A DNA stretch of 64,000 nt, taken from assembly GCA_037893245.1 (NCBI GenBank), contig JBAIAA010000788.1, positions 248,001-312,000 of the forward strand. Direction: 5' to 3'. Positions 1-13,500 of this stretch are shown here, in pieces. The translations under genes were made by a program, and so were the position numbers. Origin of the DNA: Crossaster papposus. Taxonomy: Eukaryota; Echinodermata; Asteroidea; Velatida; Solasteridae. Position 1 is the first letter of the stretch; the number at the start of each line of letters is the position of its first letter. The notes under the pieces were generated by a model that searched no databases, had not been told where the DNA came from, and saw only the letters and a list, made by a program, of their open reading frames with translations.

Positions 1-2440
1 TCAGAAGGAACAGCAGATGTAGAAGACAGAGATATAGTATATCCACGTGTCTCACTCAGCCTTCTCAGAAGGAACAACAGAGGTAGAAGACAGAGATAGA
101 GTATATTCACGTATCTCACTCAGCCATCTCAGAAGGAACAGCAGATGTAGAAGACAGAGATATAGTATATCCACGTGTCTCACTCAGCCTGCTCAGAAGG
201 AACAGCAGAGGTAGAAGACAGAGATAGAGTATATCCACGTGTATCACTCAGCCTGCTCAGAAGGAACAGCAGAGGTAGAAGGCAGAGATATAGTATATCC
301 AAGTGTCTGATCTACACCTCACTCAGCCTGCTCAGAAGGAACAGCAGAGGTAGAAGACAAAGATAGATTATATCCACGTGTATCACTCAGCCTGCTCAGA
401 AGGAACAGCAGAGGTAGAAGACAGAGATATAGTATATAAACGTGTCTGATCTACACCTCACTCAGCCTGCTCAGAAGGAACAGCAGAGGTAGAAGACAGA
501 GATAGAGTATATCCACGTGTCTGATATACACCTCACTCAGCCTGCTCAGAAGGAACAGCAGAGGTAGAAGACAGAGATAGAGTATATCCACGCGTCTGAT
601 CTACACCTCACTCAGCCTGCTCAGAAGGAACAGCAGAGGTAGAAGACAAAGATATAGTATATTCGCGTATCTCACTCAGCCTGCTCATAAGGAACAGCAG
701 AGGTAGAAGACAGAGATAGAGTATATCCACGTGTCTCACTCAGCCTGCTCAGAAGGAACAGCAGAGGTAGAAGACAGAGATAGAGTATATCCACGTGTCT
801 GATCTACACCTCACTCAGCCTGCTCAGAAGGAACAACACAGGTAGAAGACAGAGATAGAGTATATCCACGTGTCTGATCTACACCTCACTCAGCCTGCTC
901 ATAAGGAACAGCAGAGGTAGAAGACAGAGATAGAGTATATCCACGTGTCTCACTCAGCCTGCTCAGAAGGAACAGCAGAGGTAGAAGACAGAGATAGAGT
1001 ATATCCACGTGTCTGATCTACACCTCACTCAGCCTGCTCAGAAGGAACAACACAGGTAGAAGACAGAGATAGAGTATATCCACGTGTCTGATCTACACCT
1101 CACTCAGCCTGCTCAGAAGGAACAGCAGAGGTAGAAGACAGAGATAGAGTATATCCACGTGTCTCACTCAGCCTGCTCAGAAGGAACAGCAGAGGTAGAA
1201 GACAGAGATAGAGTATATTCACGTATCTCACTCAGCCTGCTCATAAGGAACAGCAGAGGTAGAAGACAGAGATTGAGTATATCCATGTGTCTCACTCAGC
1301 CTGCTCAGAAGGAACAGCAGAGGTAGAAGACAGATATAGAGTATATCCACGTGTCTGATCTACACCTCACTCAGCCATCTCAGAAGGAACAGCAGATGTA
1401 GAAGACAGAGATAGAGTATATCCACGTGTCTCACTCAGCCTTCTCAGAAGGAACAACAGAGGTAGAAGACAGAGATAGAGTATATCCACGTGTCTCACTC
1501 AGCCTGCTCAGAAGGAACAGCAGAGGTAGAAGGCAGAAATATATTGTATATCCAAGTGTCTGTTCTACACCTCACTCAGCCTGCTCAGAAGGATCAGCAG
1601 AGGTAAAAGTAAGAGATAGAGTATATCCACGTGTCTGATCTACACCTCACTCAGCCTGCTCAGAAGGAACAGCAGAGGTAGAAGACAGAGATAGAGTATA
1701 TCCCCGTGTCTGATCTACACCTCACTCACCCTGCTCAGAAGTAACAGCAGAGGTAGAAGACAGAGATAGAGTATATCTAAGTGTCTGATCTACACCTCAC
1801 TCAGCCTGCTCAGAAGGATCGGCAGAGGTAAAAGTAAGATATAGAGTATATCCACGTGTCTGATATACACCTCACTCAGCCTGCTCAGAAGAAACAGCAG
1901 AGGTAGAAGACAGAGATAGAGTATATCCACGTGTCTGATCTACACCTCACTCAGCCTGCTCAGAAGGAACAACAGAGGTAGAAGACAGAGATAGAGTATA
2001 TATACGTGTCTCATTCAGCCTGCTCAGAAGGAACAGCAGAGGTAGAAGACAGAGATAGAGTATATCCACGTGTCTGATATACACCTCACTCAGCCTTCTC
2101 AGAAGGAACAGCAGAGGTAGAAGGCAGAGATAGAGTATATCTACGTGTCTCATTCAGCCTGCTCAGAAGGAACAACAGAGGTAGAAGACAGAGATAGAGT
2201 ATATCCACGTGTCTCACTCAGCCTGCTCAGAAGGAACAGCAGAGGTAGAAGGCAGAAATATATTGTATATCCAAGTGTCTGTTCTACACCTCACTCAGCC
2301 TGCTCAGAAGGATCAGCAGAGGTAAAAGTAAGAGATAGAGTATATCCACGTGTCTGATCTACACCTCACTCAGCCTGATCAGAAGGAACAGCAGAGGTAG
2401 AAGACAGAGATAAAGTATATCCACGTGTCTCACTCAGCCT
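1..2440 (+). repeat. Satellite HOR block X, copy 1
   Basis: This block is collinear with 33,575-36,014 at a constant offset of 33,574 bp, up to a divergence near 2,444/36,018. Its first about 2.1 kb is also collinear with 9,567 onward at offset 9,566. Markers are CCATCTCAG monomers, GAACAACACAGG monomers, a CACCCTGCTCAGAAGTAAC monomer near 1,730, and TATATATACGTG near 1,996. It contains 77-bp monomers, for example 1496-1572, in which AAATATATTG replaces the usual GAGATAGAG context and the final module reads GTTCTACACCT. Confidence 0.85.
1496..1572 (+). repeat. 77-bp variant monomer (AT-rich insert form), exemplar
   Basis: This long monomer has two extra bases in its centre (GGCAGAAATATATTG instead of GACAGAGATAGAG) and GTTCTACACCT as the end module. 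It is followed by a monomer with GGATCAGCAGAGGTAAAAG. The two travel as a pair through most of the array (for example near 2,245, 5,405, 11,100, 13,585 and 19,080), so they are a linked haplotype marker. Confidence 0.9.
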
Positions 2441-3174
2441 GCTCAGAAGGAACAGCAGCGGTAGAAGACAGAGATAGAGTATATTCACGTATCTCACTCA
2501 GCCTGCTCATAAGGAACAGCAGAGGTAGAAGACAGATATAGAGTATATCCACGTGTCTCACTCAGCCTGCTCAGAAGGAACAGCAGAGGTAGAAGACAGA
2601 TATAGAGTATATCCACGTGTCTGATCTACACCTCACTCAGCCTGCTCAGAAGGAACAGCAGATGTAGAAGACAGAGATAGAGTATATCCACGTGTCTCAC
2701 TCAGCCTGCTCAGAAGGAACAGCAGAGGTAGAAGGCAGAAATATATTGTATATCCAAGTGTCTGTTCTACACCTCACTCAGCCTGCTCAGAAGGATCAGC
2801 AGAGGTAAAAGTAAGAGATAGAGTATATCCACGTGTCTGATCTACACCTCACTCAGCCTGCTCAGAAGGAACAGCAGAGGTAGAAGACAGAGATAGAGTA
2901 TATCCACGTGTCTCACTCAGCCTGCTCAGAAGGAACAGCAGAGGTAGAAGACAGAGATAGAGTATATTCACGTATCTCACTCAGCCTGCTCATAAGGAAC
3001 AGCAGAGGTAGAAGACAGATATAGAGTATATCCACGTGTCTCACTCAGCCTGCTCAGAAGGAACAGCAGAGGTAGAAGACAGATATAGAGTATATCCACG
3101 TGTCTGATCTACACCTCACTCAGCCTGCTCAGAAGGAACAGCAGATGTAGAAGACAGAGATAGAGTATATCCAC

Positions 3175-3986
3175 GTGTCTCACTCAGCCTGCTCAGAAGG
3201 AACAGCAGAGGTAGAAGACAGAGATAGAGTATATCCACGTGTCTCACTCAGCCTGCTCAGAAGGAACAGCAGAGGTAGAAGGCAGAGATATAGTATATCC
3301 AAGTGTCTGATCTACACCTCACTCAGCCTGCTCAGAAGGAACAGCAGAGGTAGAAGGCAGAGATAGAGTATATCCACGTGTCTCACTCAGCCTGCTCAGA
3401 AGGAACAGCAGAGGTAGAAGAAAGAGATAGAGTATATCCACGTGTCTGATCTACACCTCACCCAGCCTGATCAGAAGGAACAGCGGAGGTAGAAGACAGA
3501 GATAGAGTATATCCACATGTCTGATCTACACCTCACTCAGCCTGCTCAGAAGGAACATTAGAGGTAGAAGACAGAGATAGAGTATATCCACGGGTCTCAT
3601 TCAGCCTGCTCAGAAGGAACATCAGAGGTAGAAGACAGAGATATAGTATATTCACGTATCTCACTCAGCCTGCTTAGAAGGAACAGCAGAGGTAGAAGAC
3701 ACAGATAGAGTATATCCACGTGTCTCACTCAGCCTGCTCAGAAGGAACAGCAGAGGTAGAAGACAGAGATAGAGTATATTCACGTATCTCACTCAGCCTG
3801 CTCATAAGGAACAGCAGAGGTAGAAGACAGATATAGAGTATATCCACGTGTCTCACTCAGCCTGCTCAGAAGGAACAGCAGAGGTAGAAGACAGATATAG
3901 AGTATATCCACGTGTCTGATCTACACCTCACTCAGCCTGCTCAGAAGGAACAGCAGATGTAGAAGACAGAGATAGAGTATATCCAC
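3175..3986 (+). repeat. 812-bp, 12-monomer higher-order unit (representative)
   Basis: Starting 6 bp before a monomer boundary, the unit reads S L S L L S S S S S L S. That is 8 x 64 + 4 x 75 = 812 bp, and the next unit starts exactly 812 bp later at 3,987. The same 812-bp spacing between first and second units recurs starting at 7,839, 12,194, 15,757, 20,176, 22,016, 24,690, 29,109, 31,783 and 37,038. Internal landmarks in order are AAGTGTCTGATC, AGAAAGAGATAG, CACCCAGCCTGATC, CATTAG, CATCAG with TATTCACGTATCT, CTTAG, CATAAGG and CAGATGTAG. Confidence 0.9.
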
Positions 3987-5520
3987 GTGTCTCACTCAGC
4001 CTGCTCAGAAGGAACAGCAGAGGTAGAAGACAGAGATAGAGTATATCCACGTGTCTCACTCAGCCTGCTCAGAAGGAACAGCAGAGGTAGAAGGCAGAGA
4101 TATAGTATATCCAAGTGTCTGATCTACACCTCACTCAGCCTGATCAGAAGGAACAGCAGAGGTAGAAGACAGAGATAGAGTATATCCACGTGTCTGATAT
4201 ACACCTCACTCAGCCTGCTCAGAAGGAACAGCAAAGGTAGAAGACAGAGATATAGTATATCCACATGTCTGATCTACACCTCACTCAGCCTGCTCAGAAG
4301 GAACATCAGAGGTAGAAGACAGAGATAGAGTATATCCACGGGTCTCATTCAGCCTGCTCAGAAGGAACAGCAGAGGTAGAAGACAGAGATATAGTATATT
4401 CACGTATCTCACTCAGCCTGCTTAGAAGGAACAGCAGAGGTAGAATACAGAGATAGAGTATATCCACGTGTCTCACTCAGCCTGCTCAGAAGGTACAGCA
4501 GAGGTAGAAGACAGAGATAGAGTATATCCACGTGTCTGATCTACACCTCACTCAGCCTGCTCAGAAGGAACAGCAGAGGTAGAAGACAGAGATAGAGTAT
4601 ATCCACGTGTCTCACTCAGCCTGCTCAGAAGGAACAGCAGAGGTAGAAGACAGAGATAGAGTATATCCACGTGTATCACTCAGCCTGCTCAGAACGAACA
4701 GCAGAGGTAGAAGGCAGAGATATAGTATATACAAGTGTCTGATCTACACCTCACTCAGCCTGCTCAGAAGGAACAGCAGAGGTAGAAGGCAGAGATAGAG
4801 TACATCCACGTGTCTCACTCAGCCTGCTCAGAAGGAACAGCAGAGGTAGAAGACAAATATAGATTATATCCACGTGTATCACTCAGCCTGCTCAGAAGGA
4901 ACAGCAGAGGTAGAAGACAGAGATATAGTATATCCACGTGTCTGATCTACACCTCACTCAGCCTGCTCAGAAGGAACAGCAGAGGTAGCAGACAGAGATA
5001 GAGTATATCCACGTGTCTGATATACACCTCACTCAGCCTGCTCAGAAGGAACAGCAGAGGTAGAAGACAGAGATAGAGTATATCCACGCGTCTGATCTAC
5101 ACCTCACTCAGCCTGCTCAGAAGGAACAGCAGAGGTAGAAGACAAAGATATAGTATATTCGCGTATCTCACTCAGCCTGCTCATAAGGAACAGCAGAGGT
5201 AGAAGACAGAGATAGAGTATATCCACGTGTCTCACTCAGCCTGCTCAGAAGGAACAGCAGAGGTAGAAGACAGAGAAAGAGTATATCCACGTGTCTGATC
5301 TACACCTCACTCAGCCTGCTCAGAAGGAACAGCAGAGGTAGAAGACAGAGATAGAGTATATCCACGTGTCTCACTCAGCCTGCTCAGAAGGAACAGCAGA
5401 GGTAGAAGGCAGAAATATATTGTATATCCAAGTGTCTGTTCTACACCTCACTCAGCCTGCTCAGAAGGATCAGCAGAGGTAAAAGTAAGAGATAGAGTAT
5501 ATCCACGTGTATGATCTACA
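3531..5520 (+). repeat. 1,990-bp satellite tandem duplication, copy 1
   Basis: This segment is repeated immediately downstream at 5,521-7,510. Both copies begin with a CATTAG monomer after CACCTCACTCAG. They carry the same markers in the same order, including a GAACGAACAG monomer, an ACAAATATAGATTATATCC monomer, a TTCGCGTATCT monomer and GAGAAAGAG. The only difference I noticed is GATAT versus GATCT near 4,195/6,185. Confidence 0.9.
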
Positions 5521-7510
5521 CCTCACTCAGCCTGCTCAGAAGGAACATTAGAGGTAGAAGACAGAGATAGAGTATATCCACGGGTCTCATTCAGCCTGCT
5601 CAGAAGGAACATCAGAGGTAGAAGACAGAGATATAGTATATTCACGTATCTCACTCAGCCTGCTTAGAAGGAACAGCAGAGGTAGAAGACACAGATAGAG
5701 TATATCCACGTGTCTCACTCAGCCTGCTCAGAAGGAACAGCAGAGGTAGAAGACAGAGATAGAGTATATTCACGTATCTCACTCAGCCTGCTCATAAGGA
5801 ACAGCAGAGGTAGAAGACAGATATAGAGTATATCCACGTGTCTCACTCAGCCTGCTCAGAAGGAACAGCAGAGGTAGAAGACAGATATAGAGTATATCCA
5901 CGTGTCTGATCTACACCTCACTCAGCCTGCTCAGAAGGAACAGCAGATGTAGAAGACAGAGATAGAGTATATCCACGTGTCTCACTCAGCCTGCTCAGAA
6001 GGAACAGCAGAGGTAGAAGACAGAGATAGAGTATATCCACGTGTCTCACTCAGCCTGCTCAGAAGGAACAGCAGAGGTAGAAGGCAGAGATATAGTATAT
6101 CCAAGTGTCTGATCTACACCTCACTCAGCCTGATCAGAAGGAACAGCAGAGGTAGAAGACAGAGATAGAGTATATCCACGTGTCTGATCTACACCTCACT
6201 CAGCCTGCTCAGAAGGAACAGCAAAGGTAGAAGACAGAGATATAGTATATCCACATGTCTGATCTACACCTCACTCAGCCTGCTCAGAAGGAACATCAGA
6301 GGTAGAAGACAGAGATAGAGTATATCCACGGGTCTCATTCAGCCTGCTCAGAAGGAACAGCAGAGGTAGAAGACAGAGATATAGTATATTCACGTATCTC
6401 ACTCAGCCTGCTTAGAAGGAACAGCAGAGGTAGAATACAGAGATAGAGTATATCCACGTGTCTCACTCAGCCTGCTCAGAAGGTACAGCAGAGGTAGAAG
6501 ACAGAGATAGAGTATATCCACGTGTCTGATCTACACCTCACTCAGCCTGCTCAGAAGGAACAGCAGAGGTAGAAGACAGAGATAGAGTATATCCACGTGT
6601 CTCACTCAGCCTGCTCAGAAGGAACAGCAGAGGTAGAAGACAGAGATAGAGTATATCCACGTGTATCACTCAGCCTGCTCAGAACGAACAGCAGAGGTAG
6701 AAGGCAGAGATATAGTATATACAAGTGTCTGATCTACACCTCACTCAGCCTGCTCAGAAGGAACAGCAGAGGTAGAAGGCAGAGATAGAGTACATCCACG
6801 TGTCTCACTCAGCCTGCTCAGAAGGAACAGCAGAGGTAGAAGACAAATATAGATTATATCCACGTGTATCACTCAGCCTGCTCAGAAGGAACAGCAGAGG
6901 TAGAAGACAGAGATATAGTATATCCACGTGTCTGATCTACACCTCACTCAGCCTGCTCAGAAGGAACAGCAGAGGTAGCAGACAGAGATAGAGTATATCC
7001 ACGTGTCTGATATACACCTCACTCAGCCTGCTCAGAAGGAACAGCAGAGGTAGAAGACAGAGATAGAGTATATCCACGCGTCTGATCTACACCTCACTCA
7101 GCCTGCTCAGAAGGAACAGCAGAGGTAGAAGACAAAGATATAGTATATTCGCGTATCTCACTCAGCCTGCTCATAAGGAACAGCAGAGGTAGAAGACAGA
7201 GATAGAGTATATCCACGTGTCTCACTCAGCCTGCTCAGAAGGAACAGCAGAGGTAGAAGACAGAGAAAGAGTATATCCACGTGTCTGATCTACACCTCAC
7301 TCAGCCTGCTCAGAAGGAACAGCAGAGGTAGAAGACAGAGATAGAGTATATCCACGTGTCTCACTCAGCCTGCTCAGAAGGAACAGCAGAGGTAGAAGGC
7401 AGAAATATATTGTATATCCAAGTGTCTGTTCTACACCTCACTCAGCCTGCTCAGAAGGATCAGCAGAGGTAAAAGTAAGAGATAGAGTATATCCACGTGT
7501 ATGATCTACA
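5521..7510 (+). repeat. 1,990-bp satellite tandem duplication, copy 2
   Basis: Near-identical second copy of 3,531-5,520. The array after about 7,520 departs from the unit: GAACAGCAGAGG replaces GAACATTAGAGG. The third expected copy is therefore absent and the array passes into the large HOR ladder. Confidence 0.9.
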
Positions 7511-10500
7511 CCTCACTCAGCCTGCTCAGAAGGAACAGCAGAGGTAGAAGACAGAGATAGAGTATATCCACGTGTCTCACTCAGCCTGCTCAGAAGGAAC
7601 AGCAGAGGTAGAAGACAGAGATAGAGTATATTCACGTATCTCACTCAGCCTGCTCATAAGGAACAGCAGAGGTAGAAGACAGATATAGAGTATATCCACG
7701 TGTCTCACTCAGCCTGCTCAGAAGGAACAGCAGAGGTAGAAGACAGATATAGAGTATATCCACGTGTCTGATCTACACCTCACTCAGCCTGCTCAGAAGG
7801 AACAGCAGATGTAGAAGACAGAGATAGAGTATATCCACGTGTCTCACTCAGCCTGCTCAGAAGGAACAGCAGAGGTAGAAGACAGAGATAGAGTATATCC
7901 ACGTGTCTCACTCAGCCTGCTCAGAAGGAACAGCAGAGGTAGAAGGCAGAGATATAGTATATCCAAGTGTCTGATCTACACCTCACTCAGCCTGCTCAGA
8001 AGGAACAGCAGAGGTAGAAGGCAGAGATAGAGTATATCCACGTGTCTCACTCAGCCTGCTCAGAAGGAACAGCAGAGGTAGAAGAAAGAGATAGAGTATA
8101 TCCACGTGTCTGATCTACACCTCACCCAGCCTGATCAGAAGGAACAGCGGAGGTAGAAGACAGAGATAGAGTATATCCACATGTCTGATCTACACCTCAC
8201 TCAGCCTGCTCAGAAGGAACATTAGAGGTAGAAGACAGAGATAGAGTATATCCACGGGTCTCATTCAGCCTGCTCAGAAGGAACATCAGAGGTAGAAGAC
8301 AGAGATATAGTATATTCACGTATCTCACTCAGCCTGCTTAGAAGGAACAGCAGAGGTAGAAGACAGAGATAGAGTATATCCACGTGTCTCACTCAGCCTG
8401 CTCAGAAGGAACAGCAGAGGTAGAAGACAGAGATAGAGTATATTCACGTATCTCACTCAGCCTGCTCATAAGGAACAGCAGAGGTAGAAGACAGATATAG
8501 AGTATATCCACGTGTCTCACTCAGCCTGCTCAGAAGGAACAGCAGAGGTAGAAGACAGATATAGAGTATATCCACGTGTCTGATCTACACCTCACTCAGC
8601 CTGCTCAGAAGGAACAGCAGATGTAGAAGACAGAGATAGAGTATATCCACGTGTCTCACTCAGCCTGCTCAGAAGGAATAGCAGAGGTAGAAGACAGAGA
8701 TAGAGTATATCCACGTGTCTCACTCAGCCTGCTCAGAAGGAACAGCAGAGGTAGAAGGCAGAGATATAGTATATCCAAGTGTCTGATCTACACCTCACTC
8801 AGCCTGCTCAGAAGGAACAGCAGAGGTAGAAGGCAGAGATAGAGTATATCCACGTGTCTCACTCAGCCTGCTCAGAAGGAACAGCAGAGGTAGAAGAAAG
8901 AGATAGAGTATATCCACGTGTCTGATCTACACCTCACCCAGCCTGATCAGAAGGAACAGCAGAGGTAGAAGACAGAGATAGAGTATATCCACATGTCTGA
9001 TCTACACCTCACTCAGCCTGCTCAGAAGGAACATTAGAGGTAGAAGACAGATATAGAGTATATCCACGGGTCGCATTCAGCCTGCTCAGAAGGAACATCA
9101 GAGGTAGAAGACAGAGATATAGTATATTCACGTATCTCACTCAGCCTGCTTAGAAGAAACAGCAGAGGTAGAAGACAGAGATAGAGTATATCCACGTGTC
9201 TCACTCAGCCTGCTCAGAAGGAACAGCAGAGGTAGAAGACAGAGATAGAGTATATCCACGTGTCTGATCTACACCTCACTCAGCCTGCTCAGAAGGAACA
9301 ACACAGGTAGAAGACAGAGATAGAGTATATCCACGTGTCTGATCTACACCTCACTCAGCCTCCTCAGAAGGAACAGCAGAGGTAGAAGACAGAGATAGAG
9401 TATATTCACGTATCTCACTCAGCCTGCTCATAAGGAACAGCAGAGGTATAAGACAGAGATAGAGTATATCCATGTGTCTCACTCAGCCTGCTCAGAAGGA
9501 ACAGCAGAGGTAGAAGACAGATATAGAGTATATCCACGTGTCTGATCTACACCTCACTCAGCCATCTCAGAAGGAACAGCAGATGTAGAAGACAGAGATA
9601 TAGTATATCCACGTGTCTCACTCAGCCTTCTCAGAAGGAACAACAGAGGTAGAAGACAGAGATAGAGTATATTCACGTATCTCACTCAGCCATCTCAGAA
9701 GGAACAGCAGATGTAGAAGACAGAGATATAGTATATCCACGTGTCTCACTCAGCCTGCTCAGAAGGAACAGCAGAGGTAGAAGACAGAGATAGAGTATAT
9801 CCACGTGTATCACTCAGCCTGCTCAGAAGGAACAGCAGAGGTAGAAGGCAGAGATATAGTATATCCAAGTGTCTGATCTACACCTCACTCAGCCTGCTCA
9901 GAAGGAACAGCAGAGGTAGAAGACAAAGATAGATTATATCCACGTGTATCACTCAGCCTGCTCAGAAGGAACAGCAGAGGTAGAAGACAGAGATATAGTA
10001 TATAAACGTGTCTGATCTACACCTCACTCAGCCTGCTCAGAAGGAACAGCAGAGGTAGAAGACAGAGATAGAGTATATCCACGTGTCTGATATACACCTC
10101 ACTCAGCCTGCTCAGAAGGAACAGCAGAGGTAGAAGACAGAGATAGAGTATATCCACGCGTCTGATCTACACCTCACTCAGCCTGCTCAGAAGGAACAGC
10201 AGAGGTAGAAGACAAAGATATAGTATATTCGCGTATCTCACTCAGCCTGCTCATAAGGAACAGCAGAGGTAGAAGACAGAGATAGAGTATATCCACGTGT
10301 CTCACTCAGCCTGCTCAGAAGGAACAGCAGAGGTAGAAGACAGAGATAGAGTATATCCACGTGTCTGATCTACACCTCACTCAGCCTGCTCAGAAGGAAC
10401 AACACAGGTAGAAGACAGAGATAGAGTATATCCACGTGTCTGATCTACACCTCACTCAGCCTGCTCATAAGGAACAGCAGAGGTAGAAGACAGAGATAGA

Positions 10501-13500
10501 GTATATCCACGTGTCTCACCCAGCCTGCTCAGAAGGAACAGCAGAGGTAGAAGACAGAGATAGAGTATATCCACGTGTCTGATCTACACCTCACTCAGCC
10601 TGCTCAGAAGGAACAACACAGGTAGAAGACAGAGATAGAGTATATCCACGTGTCTGATCTACACCTCACTCAGCCTGCTCAGAAGGAACAGCAGAGGTAG
10701 AAGACAGAGATAGAGTATATCCACGTGTCTCACTCAGCCTGCTCAGAAGGAACAGCAGAGGTAGAAGACAAAGATAGAGTATATTCACGTATCTCACTCA
10801 GCCTGCTCATAAGGAACAGCAGAGGTAGAAGACAGAGATTGAGTATATCCATGTGTCTCACTCAGCCTGCTCAGAAGGAACAGCAGAGGTAGAAGACAGA
10901 TATAGAGTATATCCACGTGTCTGATCTACACCTCACTCAGCCATCTCAGAAGGAACAGCAGATGTAGAAGACAGAGATAGAGTATATCCACGTGTCTCAC
11001 TCAGCCTTCTCAGAAGGAACAACAGAGGTAGAAGACAGAGATAGAGTATATCCACGTGTCTCACTCAGCCTGCTCAGAAGGAACAGCAGAGGTAGAAGGC
11101 AGAAATATATTGTATATCCAAGTGTCTGTTCTACACCTCACTCAGCCTGCTCAGAAGGATCAGCAGAGGTAAAAGTAAGAGATAGAGTATATCCACGTGT
11201 CTGATCTACACCTCACTCAGCCTGCTCAGAAGGAACAGCAGAGGTAGAAGACAGAGATAGAGTATATCCCCGTGTCTGATCTACACCTCACTCACCCTGC
11301 TCAGAAGTAACAGCAGAGGTAGAAGACAGAGATAGAGTATATCTAAGTGTCTGATCTACACCTCACTCAGCCTGCTCAGAAGGATCGGCAGAGGTAAAAG
11401 TAAGATATAGAGTATATCCACGTGTCTGATATACACCTCACTCAGCCTGCTCAGAAGAAACAGCAGAGGTAGAAGACAGAGATAGAGTATATCCACGTGT
11501 CTGATCTACACCTCACTCAGCCTGCTCAGAAGGAACAACAGAGGTAGAAGACAGAGATAGAGTATATATACGTGTCTCATTCAGCCTGCTCAGAAGGAAC
11601 AGCAGAGGTAGAAGACAGAGATAGAGTATATCCACGTGTCTGATATACACCTCACTCAGCCTTCTCAGAAGGAACAGCAGATGTAGAAGACAGAGATAGA
11701 GTATATCCACGTGTCTCACTCAGCCTGCTCAGAAGGAACAGCAGAGGTAGAAGGCAGAAATATATTGTATATCCAAGTGTCTGTTCTACACCTCACTCAG
11801 CCTGCTCAGAAGGATCAGCAGAGGTAAAAGTAAGAGATAGAGTATATCCACGTGTCTGATCTACACCTCACTCAGCCTGCTCAGAAGGAACAGCAGAGGT
11901 AGAAGACAGAGATAGAGTATATCCACGTGTCTCACTCAGCCTGCTCAGAAGGAACAGCAGAGGTAGAAGACAGAGATAGAGTATATTCACGTATCTCACT
12001 CAGCCTGCTTATAAGGAACAGCAGAGGTAGAAGACAGATATAGAGTATATCCACGTGTCTCACTCAGCCTGCTCAGAAGGAACAGCAGAGGTAGAAGACA
12101 GATATAGAGTATATCCACGTGTCTGATCTACACCTCACTCAGCCTGCTCAGAAGGAACAGCAGATGTAGAAGACAGAGATAGAGTATATCCACGTGTCTC
12201 ACTCAGCCTGCTCAGAAGGAACAGCAGAGGTAGAAGACAGAGATAGAGTATATCCACGTGTCTCACTCAGCCTGCTCAGAAGGAACAGCAGAGCTAGAAG
12301 GCAGAGATATAGTATATCCAAGTGTCTGATCTACACCTCACTCAGCCTGCTCAGAAGGAACAGCAGAGGTAGAAGGCAGAGATAGAGTATATCCACGTGT
12401 CTCACTCAGCCTGCTCAGAAGGAACAGCAGAGGTAGAAGAAAGAGATAGAGTATATCCACGTGTCTGATCTACACCTCACCCAGCCTGATCAGAAGGAAC
12501 AGCGGAGGTAGAAGACAGAGATAGAGTATATCCACATGTCTGATCTACACCTCACTCAGCCTGCTCAGAAGGAACATTAGAGGTAGAAGACAGATATAGA
12601 GTATATCCACGGGTCTCATTCAGCCTGCTCAGAAGGAACATCAGAGGTAGAAGACAGAGATATAGTATATTCACGTATCTCACTCAGCCTGCTTAGAAGG
12701 AACAGCAGAGGTAGAAGACACAGATAGAGTATATCCACGTGTCTCACTCAGCCTGCTCAGAAGGAACAGCAGAGGTAGAAGACAGAGATAGAGTATATTC
12801 ACGTATCTCACTCAGCCTGCTCATAAGGAACAGCAGAGGTAGAAGACAGATATAGAGTATATCCACGTGTCTCACTCAGCCTGCTCAGAAGGAACAGCAG
12901 AGGTAGAAGACAGATATAGAGTATATCCACGTGTCTGATCTACACCTCACTCAGCCTGCTCAGAAGGAACAGCAGATGTAGAAGACAGAGATAGAGTATA
13001 TCCACGTGTCTCACTCAGCCTGCTCAGAAGGAACAGCAGAGGTAGAAGACAGAGATAGAGTATATCCACGTGTCTCACTCAGCCTGCTCAGAAGGAACAG
13101 CAGAGGTAGAAGGCAGAGATATAGTATATCCAAGTGTCTGATCTACACCTCACTCAGCCTGATCAGAAGGAACAGCAGAGGTAGAAGACAGAGATAGAGT
13201 ATATCCACGTGTCTGATCTACACCTCACTCAGCCTGATCAGAAGGAACAGCAGAGGTAGAAGACAGAGATAAAGTATATCCACGTGTCTCACTCAGCCTG
13301 CTCAGAAGGAACAGCAGCGGTAGAAGACAGAGATAGAGTATATTCACGTATCTCACTCAGCCTGCTCATAAGGAACAGCAGAGGTAGAAGACAGATATAG
13401 AGTATATCCACGTGTCTCACTCAGCCTGCTCAGAAGGAACAGCAGAGGTAGAAGACAGATATAGAGTATATCCACGTGTCTGATCTACACCTCACTCAGC

